Of a stretch of 64,000 nucleotides of DNA, positions 31,570 to 44,523 are shown in pieces (position 1 is the first letter of the stretch; every line of letters starts with the position of its first letter). The position numbers were made by a program, and so were the translations under genes. Under the pieces are notes generated by a model. The model was not told the origin of the DNA. It did no database searches and worked only from the letters and a program-made list of their open reading frames with translations. The DNA is from Xestospongia muta. Its lineage: Eukaryota; Porifera; Demospongiae; Haplosclerida; Petrosiidae. The stretch is from assembly GCA_963693285.1 (NCBI GenBank), contig OY848921.1, forward strand, positions 6,895,229 to 6,959,228, read 5' to 3'.

Positions 31570-34500
31570 TCATTTGTTTTTATAACGGCTCATTTCAATG
31601 TTACTTGGTTTCTTCCAAGTTTCTGCTCTACTTGTACGCATTTCAATAGATACTATAAAAATTAAAAGAAAGCATTTATATGTATATAAATCTATATAGA
31701 ATTAACATAATACAAAACAATTATTATGAACAACAGTTGAAACTTGATATACAAAGAATGACTCAGTACCTCTTTTGTATTTTCGCTTATAGCAGCGCAC
31801 ACTGATACAAATGATCAACCCAATAATGAAAACAGCAAGAATAAGACCACCTACCACAGCTGAAACAATGATCACAAGCAATGGCAAATCTGTAAAACAA
31901 AACAAATAAGGCAGTAAAATTTTGATACTAACAAAAGACACCAAATTTATAAACAGTTACAAGTATCACATATCGTACCATCTGGAGTAGTAGGCGTCTG
32001 AGATGCAATAGGTGTCTGAGATGCAGTAGGTGTCTGAGATGGAAAGGCTTGAGGCATGAATGGTCCAACAGTGACATCTTCAGAATTGCCATACTTGTTT
32101 CCAGCAATAATTGTAACATAATACTGTCCAGTAGGTACTGGAATAATAACAGTGACATTGTTGTTACTTAGATAGTCTGTGTAGACATAGTTCTGATTGT
32201 GGACTATATTACCAACATTGTCAGTAACAGTGACTTTGAATTGAAATGTGTCTCCACTTTGAATCCCAGAATTTGTGGAGCGAACTGTAATAGTTAATAC
32301 TCCACTACCAGGTTGAACAGTGATAAAAGGTCTTGAAGGAGTACCTGTAAATTATAGAAAAGTGGTGATGAGAAAATCATTCGTGTATCACTTAACTTCT
32401 AAAAAGCAAGTATAATGAAACTTTGATGTTTTATATGTCAATTGTATATTAAGTAATATATCCTGACTATCATATTTTGAATATATTTCTTCTTCTTACC
32501 AGTCATAGGTATAATATTACTAAAGTCTTGAGAGTCCCTTCCAAATTCATTTTCAACTAAGAGAGTACAGTAATACTTTGTCCCAGCAACAACTGTACCA
32601 ACTAGCCTCGTATATCCCACATAAGTAGATGAGTCGACACATTGGGAACTACACTCATCCAAGAGATATCGAGACCCTCTTCCACTGCCATAGTCATTAC
32701 CACTACCACTGCCCAGTGAAAAATCCATGTCAGCTGAACAATATGCTATCACTGATAAATGCTGAGTACTCACTCCTCCAGTGTGTTGTAATTCCCACAT
32801 AACATCAATACTTCCATTGACAGAAGTAAAGTTGATTGTTTTAATACTTGGAGCTATAGAGAAAGAAGAGCAGTGAAATTGCTTAAAGTTTTAAATCATA
32901 CAAAGCTATTAATTTAGCTTACGTCCTGTAGAAGTAATGAAAGTGATCCAATCACTAGGAGTTCCTCCAAGTGGGAAAAACGTTGATACACCAACCACAG
33001 AGACATTGTATGTAGTGTTAGGAAACAGTTCTGCTAACATAATATGTGTAGTATTGGTTGTGTACTTCATATTAGGAACTGAAGGCTGGATGTTGACCAA
33101 ATAATGAGACAGTGGAGGATATCCTAAAAAGATAGGTGGATCCCAAGACAGATCTGCTGTACTTATGCTTATAGTGCCCACACTCAAATTGGTGGGAGCT
33201 CCAGGAGGCACTAAATGGGATTATGAATATCATAATATTTGTTAATATTATAACAGCTAACTCACAAGCTTTAACCAAATTGATATTAGTAGATAAGTTT
33301 CCTAAAATATTTTGAGCATTAAATCGATATGTACCAATATCTCCACTTATGACATTAGTAATTATTAGCTGTGTCGGAGGAGAAATTTGGAACCGCCCAC
33401 CAGGTAAAACGATATCACCATCACTTTCATTGAACCATGAAGTAGTTGGAGTAGGAATACCGCTAAAATTTGTGAAGGCAATAAGAGTGACATTGTCACC
33501 AAGATGTGTGTACACTGTCGTGATTACATGAACACCCTCAGGTGCATCTAATGAAGTTAGATAGCATTAGCATTAATACAGTAATAATTATGTATAAAAA
33601 TATGCAAATAAATCAAAGTAATGACTTACATTGAACATTAAGAGTAAAACTTGCTGAGTCATTGCCAGCACTATTAGACACGGTCAGCTTATAAACACCA
33701 GACTGACTTCTTTTCACATCAGTGAATGTTATGTTATAGTCATTGAGCATAACACTGTTATCTTGTATGCTTTGTCCATTATATGTCCACACTGAGCTAA
33801 CATAAGGAGAAAAAGGATTGTTGCTAGCACTCTCAAGATTCACTGTAAAATTGGCACCCTCTGTTTGGTTCTTTTCATTATTTGATACAGTCAAAGTAGG
33901 TGTTTCTAAATGTGATACACAAGCCATGAATAAAAAATAGATTACTATATATAATGTAATAATAATAATACACAGTGGCTACAGTGCCGGTATAAAAAGC
34001 TATACTTTAATGTGAAATTAATACATTTAGGGTCTAGCGTTTAGGGTGTAGGGTCCAGGGTATAGTATTAATTTCACATTAAAGTATGGTTTTTTACCAG
34101 AGCTGTAGCCACTGCCATAATAATATTCATCAATAAAAGACAATACCTGGAATACCAAACAGAAATGATTCTGATATTGTATTGTTTGCTTCTGCACACA
34201 CTAGCTTCATTCGATTCATTTGAGCAGTAAACTGGGTAACAGTGATGTTATTGGGGTTGCTCACATCAGGCATATCAGACACCAGAAATGAAAACTCATT
34301 TGATATGACATTAGTAAATGTCACATTAGTAATCATTCCAGTACTAACATTAACTAATTTCCATTGATGAGCTACCTCGGTATAATTTCCATCTGACTGG
34401 ACATATATGAAGCAGGATACAGTTATATTTTCCTGTCCAATTGTGACTGGTATGATTACTTTCTCTTGACCAGGAACTTTAGCTGGGATTGTGACCACCG

Positions 34501-34570
34501 AGTAGTTCAGCTGACCATAGTAGCCTTGGATAAGAGTGCTTAGAAATAGGACAATCAATCCAACTGCCAT
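31570..34570 (-). CDS. Receptor A: Ig2-FN3x3 type I membrane protein
   Basis: Exons: 34570-34147, 33905-33630, 33546-33266, 33210-32923, 32853-32500, 32344-31979, 31889-31770 and 31652-31570. Exon 1 encodes a signal peptide (MAVGLIVLFLSTLIQGYYG) and an N-terminal Ig-like domain with both Cys (VSCF, LVCA), ending FGIPG. Exons 2-3 are Ig-like domains whose canonical Cys pair is missing (FTVNL, YKLTVSN). Exon 4 is a clear FN3 (PPGAP, ADLSWDPP, NTTYNVSVVGVS). Exon 5 is an FN3-like domain with several Cys and a Gly-Ser insert; exon 6 is a third FN3 plus a short QTPTAS repeat stalk. Exon 7 is the membrane helix (VIIVSAVVGGLILAVFIIGL) and exon 8 a ~27-residue basic tail ending SRYKNK. Many N-glycosylation sequons. 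Probably a cell-surface adhesion or recognition receptor; ligand unknown. Confidence 0.8.
33973..34114. mobile_element. 142 bp foldback MITE in receptor A intron 1
   Basis: The termini are inverted copies: CAGTGGCTACAG at left, and the same with one change at right (reverse complement CAGTGGCTACAG). Stems of ~50 bases surround a loop with three GGGT-rich words including two TTTAGGG. CAGTGG ends suggest a non-autonomous hAT element. No clear target duplication. Confidence 0.75.
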
Positions 34571-34607
34571 TTTTAGAAGGAAAGTTCAAGTCGCTTTCTC
34601 TTTAACT

Positions 34608-34623
34608 AGGGTGTGGCTCATTA
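34608..34623 (-). promoter_or_regulatory. Shared upstream element, receptor A
   Basis: Minus-strand reading TAATGAGCCACACCCT, 38 bases before the ATG. Further GAGCCACACCC (34635-34645) and AGCCACACCCC copies lie just beyond on the plus strand. The CCACRCCC core resembles KLF/Sp-type sites. Function is inferred from its repetition before the paralogues. Confidence 0.55.
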
Positions 34624-34774
34624 TTACTGCCAACGAGCCACACCCTTTACTGCTAGCTCTTACAAGCCACACCCCTTCATTGATATGAATTTGGGCTATC
34701 ACAACATAATAAAAAAGCAAAAAAAATTTTGAAATGTCAAATACTACTTATTGGGTCAGTTAACTAAGAGTTTA

Positions 34775-37700
34775 TCAATTTTTACTGGTATTATTTTCTT
34801 CTACTGTAGAAGTAACAGATATTTCATTGCCAGGTCCTTCTTCAATATTCACTACAGCATATGATGTTTCATTATTCTCTTCTGTTGTATTAGCTGGTGT
34901 TCCTGTTGTACCCTCAATGTCGCTAGACAATGTAGTGTTCTCTCCGGGGGTCTCAATAATGACAGGTTTTGAACTCAAGTTAGAACTGTCTGGTTTCTGA
35001 CTCTTTGGATCAGAATACACATTATACACTTCTGCTTGGAATGATGTAGTAGAACTTTCTTTTCGATCATGAGCTACAACTACTTTAAGAATCGCTGGTT
35101 CAAAGTAAAATTCACTATTTCTTTCTGTGCCTTTCTTTTCTATTACAAAGAAAGCAATCCACAGTAAGTTAAGTTAAAGCATATTTTATACTTTAAAATA
35201 AACTTGCTATATCCAAGATTATACAACAAGATAACTCACTTTGTTGTCTGAGACGGTGTTTGATACACATGCAAAGTCCAATAAGTATGATAACTATTAT
35301 AATAATAGCAAGTATGCATCCAACAGCAAGTCCAGCTATTGCACTTGTTGTCAAGAACATACCTGAGTATTACAAAAAAATATTATTATTATTTTCAATT
35401 TAACAACCTTTTGTGTCATCTGTTGGCATGCTAGTTGAAAAAACTGTTGGACCTGGTACAGAAGTCATGGTGACTGGACTGGATATAGTAGCCACTGTGA
35501 CAGAAGATACAGAAGACACTGTTGGACTTGGTACAGATGTCATGGTGACTGGACTGGTTATAGTAGCCACTGTGACAGAAGATACAGAAGACACTGTTGG
35601 ACTTGGTACAGAAGTCATGGTGACTGGACTGGGTATAGTAGCCATTGTAATGGAAGATACAATGTATGTTGATCGGGTAATGCTCATAGTTAAGGTTGAA
35701 GTGAATAATAATGGAACAAGTGTTATTTGTACAGATTCTAAGTTTGCTTTTCCTGATATTCCATATAAATTTGTAGCTCTGACTTCAATAGAATACAATC
35801 CTTTATTTAGCATAACTTCAATAGTCTGGTTTAAGCTGCTGTTATACTGAGGATAAGAGTGACTCATATTATAAACAATATTATTTCCGTTTCTGACTAG
35901 AACAAGGAATGCAAAGCTACTGTTATCAGTGCTGGGAAAACCAGGATACTCTGATCGGACCATGAGGGTAACAGCTCCAGAGTGGGCATTATAGGATACT
36001 TGTGGAGTAGAAGGAATACCTGTTAGAACATTGAGATTAGACTAAAGGTATATGTTGTAATACGTTCATTACCTTCAGTGGACAGTAAATCTATGGAACT
36101 ATTCAGGACATTTCCATGTTCATTAGTAACATTAACCAAACACTGGTATCTATCTCCAGCATATATTGGACCTAATCTTGTTGAATTGTAAAGACTAACA
36201 TCATTAATATAGATATTATCGTGAATAGTTGTGTTACGTTTACTATCAGTACAAGCTGCTAGTACTAAAGCACTTCCATAGCCTCCAATGTGCTTTAGTA
36301 ACACTGTTACTTCAATGTAGCCATCTACAGGTATACCAGTAACACATCGTATAGCTGAAACTACAAAGAATATATTTGATTGTTATTATAAAATCAATTG
36401 TTGCTTTAACATAATTTTCAATATACTACCTTTGTTAGTAAATAATACACAAACTGGATAACTTACGTCCATAATGAGTTGTAAAATTTAGCCATGCTAA
36501 GTCACCACCTTCCTCAAAGAATGGTCCTATTGCCACAATTGATACATTGTAATAGGTGTTTGGGTAAAGATTACGAACAACATAGACTGTTTCGTTTGTT
36601 GTGATTATTGTATGATTCATAGAACCAGACAGATCTGCTATTGTAAGCTGATAATGTGTGAATGAAGGCATTCCTGTCATATTAGGAGCTGACCAGGATA
36701 AAACAACTGTTGTGTCAGATATGTTAATTGGAACAAAATTAAGGGGAGAGCTTGGTAGTGCTAGAAAAAAGATACTCTATAGTGTTAGATGTACACTAAT
36801 GATGGACATTACTTCTAGTTATCACAAGTTCGATGTTTGTATGGATGTTACCTATGAGATTAGTACAACCAAAAGTATATATAGCATTATCATCTGATGT
36901 AACATTGATGATGACTAATTGTCCATCAGTGGGAATAAAATAGTGGTCAGTATTCATAGTGATATTTATATCAATATTTTCCCTAGTAAAAAACCAAATG
37001 CAAAAAAATGGTGATGATGGATTTCCATAAGTTATATTAGTGAAAGCAGTAATGGTGACATTTTCCCCAATTGAGGCAAAAACTCTTGTATCTACCTTTA
37101 TCCCATTTGGTCCATCTAAACAAGAGATATTATTTACAAAACCTATTTAGTAGCACTTACATTGAACATTTAGTTCAAATCCTCCAATATCAAATCCAGC
37201 AATATTAGACACATTGAGTTGATATTGTCTTGATTGAGTCCTTTGAACAGAGTTGAATGTAACATTGTAATCAGCAACATGAGTAGTGTTATTGTTCTCT
37301 AATATTTGCCCATCAAAGCTATTGAAAGTTTCATTAAACCTTAGGATAGATGTTACAATTGGAGGAAATGGATCATTAGTGGCACTAGCAAGATTGACAG
37401 TGAAAGTATCTCCCTCAGTATAATTTAATAGACCCAGATAGGTCAATGAAGGTGGTTCTATTGAGTATGAACAACAAAATGTGATAATACTGAAAACAAT
37501 ATATTGAGTTATGATCATTCCATTTGTGTGGTTGGTAAACATCTATTTAGCATTGCTATATGTTACTTTCAGTATAGTGTAGTTGTTATAACAAGATAAT
37601 TAAGAGTGTTTTCATGTATTTGTGATGAGTAGATCTTAATGACACACACAATTATCAATAAGACATGTTCTAGGATATTTGATGAACTTACCTGGTATGC

Positions 37701-38106
37701 CCAATTGAAATGTAACTGTTTTGTTGCTAACATTACACTTCAGTTTTATTCTATCCATCTCTTCAAAGAATCTGATAATAGTTAAGTTACTCATACTACC
37801 TGGGGCTTCACCATCACTGATAAGGAAATTTGCTTGAGTATTTAGTGTGAAGACATTCCCATTAAAAAATACTTCCCAGGAAGTGTTCACCCCTGACATA
37901 AAACAACAGAGTGATACACTATTATTTGCCATGACTGGAACATAGATTATTTCCATGGACTCTCCATTTCCAGGAGGATCAGTTTTCACAGTGCTCTGGA
38001 CCAAAGACAACAATAAAACAGCCCAAGCAAACAATTTAATGAACAAACAAGACAACATCTTTCTTCGTGGCAAACACAAGACCTGAATGTATTGTTTACA
38101 TTCCAT
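34775..38106 (-). CDS. Receptor B: Ig2-FN3x3 membrane protein with long tyrosine-containing tail
   Basis: Exons: 38106-37692, 37457-37161, 37115-36852, 36760-36467, 36354-36073, 36019-35408, 35362-35240 and 35139-34775. Same plan as receptor A: N-terminal domain ending LGIPG, two Ig-like domains without the usual Cys pair, FN3 (LSWSAPN, NTYYNVSIVAIG), a Cys-containing FN3-like domain, a third FN3 and then a stalk. The stalk holds three 25-residue repeats (75 bp period) rich in Ser/Thr/Pro/Val. Exon 7 has a helix around IAGLAVGCILAIIIIVIILI. The tail, ~120 residues, is by far the longest of the cluster and contains TSYAVV (near 34860), which fits the TxYxxV/I immunoreceptor switch motif, plus EVYNVYSDP. 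Signal peptide: hydrophobic stretch after MLSCLFIKLFAW; the start may be this internal Met rather than the upstream one. No GCCACRCCC element before it. Confidence 0.8.
35405..35660 (-). repeat. 75 bp coding repeat in the receptor B stalk
   Basis: GTCATGGTGACTGGACTGG recurs at 35464, 35539 and 35614, an exact 75-base period that keeps the frame. It encodes a 25-residue Ser/Thr/Pro-rich unit. Confidence 0.9.
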
Positions 38107-38876
38107 TGTGAGATTTATTTATGAACACATATCCTGTTGTGATATTTGTGTCATACAAAACTGTAAACAATAAATATATTAGACTATATATAAATAATTA
38201 GTATATTATATTTATACATAAAATTTAATATATAAATACATAGGTTGTTGCATCTCATAAAAGCAATATAAAATATTAACAACAGCTATTGTTAGTTACT
38301 AAACACATGAAAATTTATTATATACATAGCAGGAAACCTATGTAAATTTGTCGAATATAATCATTGTAAAATCAATATATTTTTTAGAAATCTCCCATTA
38401 CATGCAGCATGCATATATTAATAAATTAAAATATCTATTGATCACAAGCATGCATAGATACTATGATTGTCATAGCCGACATGAGTTAAATTATATAAGA
38501 AACAAACCAACACAATGAACACTATAACTAGTGTACACTCCCTAATAGATTAAGTATATAATGTTTGCATCTAATGAAGTGATGTATATGTATACAATAT
38601 AGCACTATACTGAACTTTATGTAAGGGTAACATCATACACTATTTTATACAGGTGTATATAGGGAGTCAACATATGTCACAGCTTTACTTTGCTTGCTTG
38701 TTATCATAATTTCATTTATAGCAGCTAATTAGAACTGTAGAACATTATTAGTTAAAACTACCAGTACTAGTGATGCATCCAATGAAAAATTTTTAATCAT
38801 TTACATAGCTTTACAATGGTTATCCAACATATTCAAATAGGTTTTAGACCATTCAATTTGAAAAATTTCCTTATGT
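38107..38876. other. Spacer between receptors B and C
   Basis: 770 AT-rich bases, the longest gap in the receptor cluster. It holds the promoter of receptor B and the 3' UTR of receptor C. No motif shared with the other receptor promoters and no open frame. Confidence 0.5.
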
Positions 38877-41800
38877 TTAAAAGGAATGGTTTTGTAATGG
38901 TATATGAATGTTAGTCTTGTCACTGAATATATCCTCCTTTTCTATATCATTTGTGTTGTCCAGTGGATATACTCTCTTGACACCTGTTGAAATACAGTAT
39001 GTATTACTGTAATGTGTATACACATACATTTAATGTACTGTGAAGTGATAATTACAAGTCTATTACTTACTGTAGTGGAACTTTGATGACAGGTATAAAA
39101 ACAATATAAATAACAGAAATAATGTAAGGAGTAATAGTGCTCCCACTAGACAACCCACAATGAGAATATCTAGAGAAACAGATCTGTCAAGTCACTGTTT
39201 TTGCTTTATACTCACCTTGGTTATTTGTGATGCTAGGTGTTAGTAGTGATGGTGACTGTGATTGTGATGGTGACAATGATTGCAATTGTGACTGTGATTG
39301 CGATGGTGACAATGATTGTGATGGTGACAGTGATTGTGATGGTGACTGTGATTGCGATGGTGACAATGATTGTGATAGTGTTACTGATGTCAATAACAAT
39401 AACGATGACACTGATGAAGATTGACTTGATGATAACAAAATTGAAATAATGTCAGGTAGTACTATTGAATTGATAGTAATGATCTTAGAAGAGCCATATC
39501 TATTTCTTGTTATCAATGAGATATTGTATACTGCTCCAGCAACCAATTCATTAATAATTGCTACATAATTCATACCACTGGTACAATTAGAGACTTGGAA
39601 AATTTCTTCAAGTACTTTCTCTCCATCATAAGCATTGTACACAATTACTATGACATTAAATTCACTCTCATTAATCAATATACCAGTGTATTGACATTGT
39701 AATGTGAAGGTTATTGAAGTAGAAAAAGTTGTGAAATTGACAATAGTTGGAGGTGATGGTATGCCTATTGTAAACACATAACATACTGTATATACGAAAT
39801 AACTCAAATTACCTTGTTTTGAAATGACACCATAAACACTTTCAAAGTCCATTCCCAATGAGTTTGTAGCTCTTATTATACAATCATACAATATCCCAGC
39901 ATATACTGGACCAACTGATATAATCCCTGTCAAAGTATCTACAGTAAAACATGAATCATTGCCTTGGCAAGAAAACTGTAGCTGTGTAGTAGAGCTACTA
40001 TTTTCAGTATCACCACTACCACTAATATTATAAATGTTGTTAAAAGTGACAGATGGAGAACAGAGTCCATTAAATGTTATAGAATTGCTATGAAATCCTC
40101 CAGTATGCTCTAATATCCATGACAATATAATAGTACCATTATCTGTCCTTGAAGAAATGGTTTTGAAAGCAGGAGCTATAAATAATAAAACAATAGAATT
40201 CAAAACTCAATTATAAGTTAAACACTTACGTCCATTATTTGTAGTAAAAGTCACCCAAGCAATTTGCTCTTCGCTACTGACAAATGGAGACACAGCTTTC
40301 ACTGTAACATTATATATCATGTTAGGTACTAGTCCTTTAATGGTAATATATGTGGTAGTTGTACTCAGACTATAACCATCAATGTTAATAACATATTGAT
40401 TATAGGGTGGGTCTCCTGCTTGGATAGGAGAAGACCAGGTTAAAGAGACTTTTGTATCAGTCACATTATTAAAGATAAGATTCTGAGGTGGTCCTGGAGA
40501 AACTAAACAAATAGATAATTCAATAGAGTAATGATATTATATGTATGCCTACCTATTTTAGTAAGTAACACATAACGATCCAGAGAGTCACCAATAAAAT
40601 TATTTATACTGATCATGTACATGCCAAAATCATTTTCAATTATGTTAGTAATCCTTAATTTTCCTAATACAGAAGTATTAAAACGACCTCCATTGATAAT
40701 ATTGCCACCATGACGATCAGTCCAAAATGTAAATTGAGGATATGGATTGGCATTCACATTAGTAAAAGCAGTAAGAGTTGCATTGCCACCAATGTAAGCA
40801 TATGTTTTGTTATCACCAATGTCACCCTCAGGAGGATCTAAATATAGCAAATATGTCAGTTATCATATTTTAAACATTAAAATAGTCAAATATAATGGTC
40901 TGTTTACTTTGTTAGCTATTAAATACATTCTAAAAAACTTACATATTATCAAAATATTTTCACTTACATTGTACATTTAATGTGAAGCATTTTTTTGATG
41001 AATAAAAGTCATTTGCGACTATTAAACAATATGACCCAGAGTGACCTCTCTTTATTGAGTTAATAATAATACTATACTGTGTTAATACAATTGAACTATC
41101 AGTATTGTTGATCATTTTGTCATTATGAGTCCACATTGAACTAACATAGGGAGGAAAAGAATCATTCATGTTTATGATAATACTGAAGGTGTTTCCTTCC
41201 TCTACTGGATTAATTACAGGTAAAATAAGAACAGGAGCAACTATTGAATAGAGATATAGTGAACAGTGAGTATATATGCATCAAAATATGAACTATATAC
41301 AAAATTCTATAGTTAGTGTATTAACAAAACCAATGTCTTCTTGTAGTGGAATTTACTTTTAAGTAAATGTACAGTATGTGGGACACATTCCATACTGACA
41401 GGCCTAAGGATAAGAATGTATATTTTAATGTCTGGCTGCCCATGTGTGATTAAGCATGAGTGCAGGATAGTTGTGATTTACCATTAATTAGAAATATATT
41501 GTAATTGTCATAATGTTAACTTAATATAAATTATAATACATGTAGAATTATAATAATGATTTCAGGATCTATACTGTATGGAGCAAAATTAATGAGAATA
41601 TTTGACTAAAAATATAATTCATTTAACATAACAAAACATTGGTATATTACTAGTAATATCTACTATTTATCTCACCTGGTATCCCAAATAAGAATGACTC
41701 TGATACATTGATTGCTTCACAAGTTAACCTCATTCGATCCATATACTCAGTAAATCTATCAATAGTGAGATTACTGACAGTAGCATTCCCATCTCCAGTG

Positions 41801-42093
41801 ACAGAAATAAACGGATAGTCCGTCGATATTCCTTCACTATTAAACACTAATAGTTCACTTGTATCTGTACTTGTATTATACACTGTCCAGTTGTAGTCAA
41901 CTACAGCATTGTTTTCAGTTATTAGACAATATATAGTGACGTTGGAAGCTCCATTTGTTGTAGAGATGATGACCTGGTCTTGTCCAGTCTGTCTAATTGG
42001 TTTAGTAGTAACACTGTAGAGTGGTTGAGCCCAATCTAATGGAGTTAGTAACGGTAATACCAGCAGTAAACAAAGACTGAGTAACTGAGACAT
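38877..42093 (-). CDS. Receptor C: Ig2-FN3x3 type I membrane protein
   Basis: Exons: 42093-41676, 41240-40968, 40837-40553, 40502-40230, 40175-39813, 39764-39216, 39169-39071 and 38983-38877. Signal peptide MSQLLSLCLLLVLPLLTPLD; N-terminal domain with TIYC and LTCEA, ending FGIPG. Ig-like domain 2 keeps a Cys at YCLIVAN but lacks the partner position; domain 3 is Cys-free. FN3 domains follow (VSLTWSSP, NMIYNVTVKAVS), the middle one Cys-rich. The stalk is a (SPSQSQ/SPSQSL)n repeat, about 39240-39385. Membrane helix: IVGCLVGALLLLTLFLLFIL. The last exon gives a ~37-residue acidic/polar tail (RVYPLDNTND...), different from all other paralogues. Order, exon phases and spacing match receptors A and B. 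Confidence 0.8.
39240..39385 (-). repeat. Ser-Pro-Ser-Gln coding repeat in the receptor C stalk
   Basis: Imperfect 12-18 base units read GATGGTGACAATGATTGTGA and variants on the plus strand. On the coding strand they encode SPSQSQSPSQSL-type repeats. The DGDCDCDGD-type frame on the plus strand is its shadow. Confidence 0.9.
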
Positions 42094-42101
42094 GCTACAT
42101 A

Positions 42102-42116
42102 AGGGCGTGGCTCAAA
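42102..42116 (-). promoter_or_regulatory. Shared upstream element, receptor C
   Basis: Minus-strand reading TTTGAGCCACGCCCT, 8 bases before the ATG. Same core as before receptors A, D and E. Confidence 0.55.
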
Positions 42117-42278
42117 TCTGTTCAAAGGAAATGTTTTTTTACTTATTGTTTAAAAACATTGTCTCTAAAATGATGTAATTAAAAGGGCACTCTTGTATAA
42201 AAAGACTAAATAAAAATAACGTTTAAATAATCTCTCTTAACAGTACAAAAAATATGCCATGTAGTATAATTAAATTGG

Positions 42279-44295
42279 CTAAGACTTTGTCTTTTCAGAT
42301 GGCGCCGGCTGTGGGGTCACCTTTATCATTCCTATCAATAAAGTAAAGCATTGCATTAATACATGGGTTGACTTACTTTTCTTTTTCTTATTATTAACAA
42401 TGATAAACACAGCAATAACAACAACTACCACAACTAGAAGAACTACAACAATCAGTCCTCCAACCACACCACCAACAACAGTAGCTATGGGTAAAGCTAT
42501 ATAAAGGAAATATTAGTGAGCAATATAATAAATAATTTATGACATACTCGGTGATGATGTTGAATGTGTAGTAGGGGAAGATGGAGTTAAACTTGGTGAA
42601 GGAGAATAAGACATAGTGACATCAACTGGCCCAACCCTCCGAACCTCAGAAAAACCATACTTGTTGAAGGCATTAACAGTAATATTGTATTGCCCTATGG
42701 GCAATGACAGCATTAGTACAACCATTTCATTATTAACATAGTTGCGATCAGGATGTGTCCAGTTACTAGTAAATTTTTCTCCTGTATCTATATTTATTGC
42801 AACAACTTGGAACTCAAAACTGTCATCACTAGAAGGTACTCCAGCATATTGAGACTTGAGTGTTACATATATCCCACCAGGTAGAGCCATAGCACTCACA
42901 ATTGGTCTAGATGGTTTACCTATGATGAAAATTAAGCAATAATGTATCACCTTCTAGAGTTACAGAAAATAATAAAATTCATAGTTAAGCATCAAAATTT
43001 CCAGATATGAATACTTGTAAAAACATGACCACCCACTATATCAGTAACATATCTTACCTATATGAGACATGATGACTGCAGATACATTTTGAAAATCACT
43101 TCCTGCCATAGTGCTTACATCCACAGCACATTGATACACATCTCCAGCATATACAATTCCCACTTTTGCCTTACCCATTAATGTATCATTACTAAGACAA
43201 GTGTTCATACTTCCTTCACATGTTTCAGATACTTCATCAGTACTTCCTGGTGCAAGTGGCATACCACTACCACTGCCACTACTCATCATGGTGTAGGTCA
43301 TGAGATCACCTGGACGTCTGCAGAAAATATTGATTGTTACTAAGTCATTGTCAACACCACCAGTATGACGAAGGGTCCATTTAACTTCAATGTTACCATC
43401 ATTGTCTGGTTGTGCTGATACAGTCTTAATGTCGGGTGCTAGAAAGAGATATACATTGCATGTGTGGTTTCTGTTGATACATGAATATTAAACTTACGTC
43501 CAGGTTTTGTTATGAAGCTAACGGATACACTAGAGTTTCCACTTGGATACCAAACTGATACACCAGCTACACTGACATTGTAATGTGTGTTTGGAACCAA
43601 TCCTGACAAAGTAAATGAAGTGCCATTATCCACAGTGGTAAGGACTACATCAGAGGGAGGAGCTGGTGTTAGATTGACTTTATAGTGAGTAAGTGGGGGA
43701 TCTCCTTTATCACTTGGAGGAATCCAAGTTAGCATTGCAGTGGTACTTGTAATGTCAGAGGCCATTACATCACTTGGAGCTCCAGGTGGTGCTACAAACA
43801 GAAAAGAACTTTATGATCTTTAATGCTATATTTACACCTCTATATTGTTAGCATATTGAGTATTGTTTAAATAGAGTTTGTGTTATATGTCGACCTACTT
43901 GCAAGAGCTAAGTTGACAGAACATGATATATTTCCATTGTTATTTGCAACTCCAAACACCCATTGACCAATGTCAGAGTTAGCAACATTGGTGATTTTAA
44001 GTTGGCCAAGTTGTAACTGTTCATATCGACCTTCACTAGAAAGGTTGAAATAGTTGTTGTTCATTGGACCACCCCAATATATAACAATAAAAGGTCCTCC
44101 AGTAATGTTAGTCATTGCAGTTATTGTGACATTATTATCCAGTTGTGTGTATACTTTATCAGAAGAACATGTTCCATTAGGTGGTGCTGTCAAAAGAATG
44201 ACAAGTCATATCATAATTTGAATGATCTTACCTTGGGATATACAACCAATAACTAGAAGACACAAAAAAGTAAAAATTACTGCCAAAACAGACAT
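42279..44295 (-). CDS. Receptor D: short form, Ig1-FN3x3 membrane protein
   Basis: Exons: 44295-44232, 44186-43899, 43791-43498, 43438-43058, 42919-42548, 42496-42377 and 42331-42279. Exon 1 is only a signal peptide (MSVLAVIFTFLCLLVIGCIS) joined in phase 1 directly to the exon for the third-position Ig domain (PPNGTCSSDKVYTQLDNNVT), so the N-terminal domain and the first Ig domain are absent. FN3 domains follow (TTAMLTWIPPSDKGDPPLTH; a Cys-rich one with GSGSG and CLSNDT; a third ending in SPSPSLTPSSPTTHSTSSPS). The membrane helix is unusually Val-rich (GGLIVVVLLVVVVVVIAVFI). The tail is short and basic-polar, ending PAPSEKTKS. All joins are phase-consistent and the frame is open, so this is a real architectural variant and not a truncation. 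Confidence 0.8.
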
Positions 44296-44307
44296 CTTCT
44301 CCTTTAT

Positions 44308-44323
44308 CGGGCGTGGCTCATTA
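44308..44323 (-). promoter_or_regulatory. Shared upstream element, receptor D
   Basis: Minus-strand reading TAATGAGCCACGCCCG, 12 bases before the ATG. Confidence 0.6.
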
Positions 44324-44523
44324 ATCCAAAAAAGGGTGGGTAACAGCTAATTTTAATATTATGCATAATGCAACAGCAGGAAGTCCTTTCTCTTTAACAA
44401 AATAAAAGCAATATTGTATGTAATAACTATTGTCAGCTGCTACTATAGTCTGATCGATCATTTATGTCCAAATGAAACTTAATGAAGTCAAGGATATCTA
44501 TTTAAACTATGTATAACTTCAAT

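Noticed and set aside
34020..34070. Interstitial telomere repeat
   Set aside because: Only two TTTAGGG words with irregular spacing, in the loop of a foldback element.
39227..39449. Plus-strand DGDCDCD calcium-binding-like frame
   Set aside because: Antisense shadow of the Ser-Pro-Ser-Gln stalk of receptor C.
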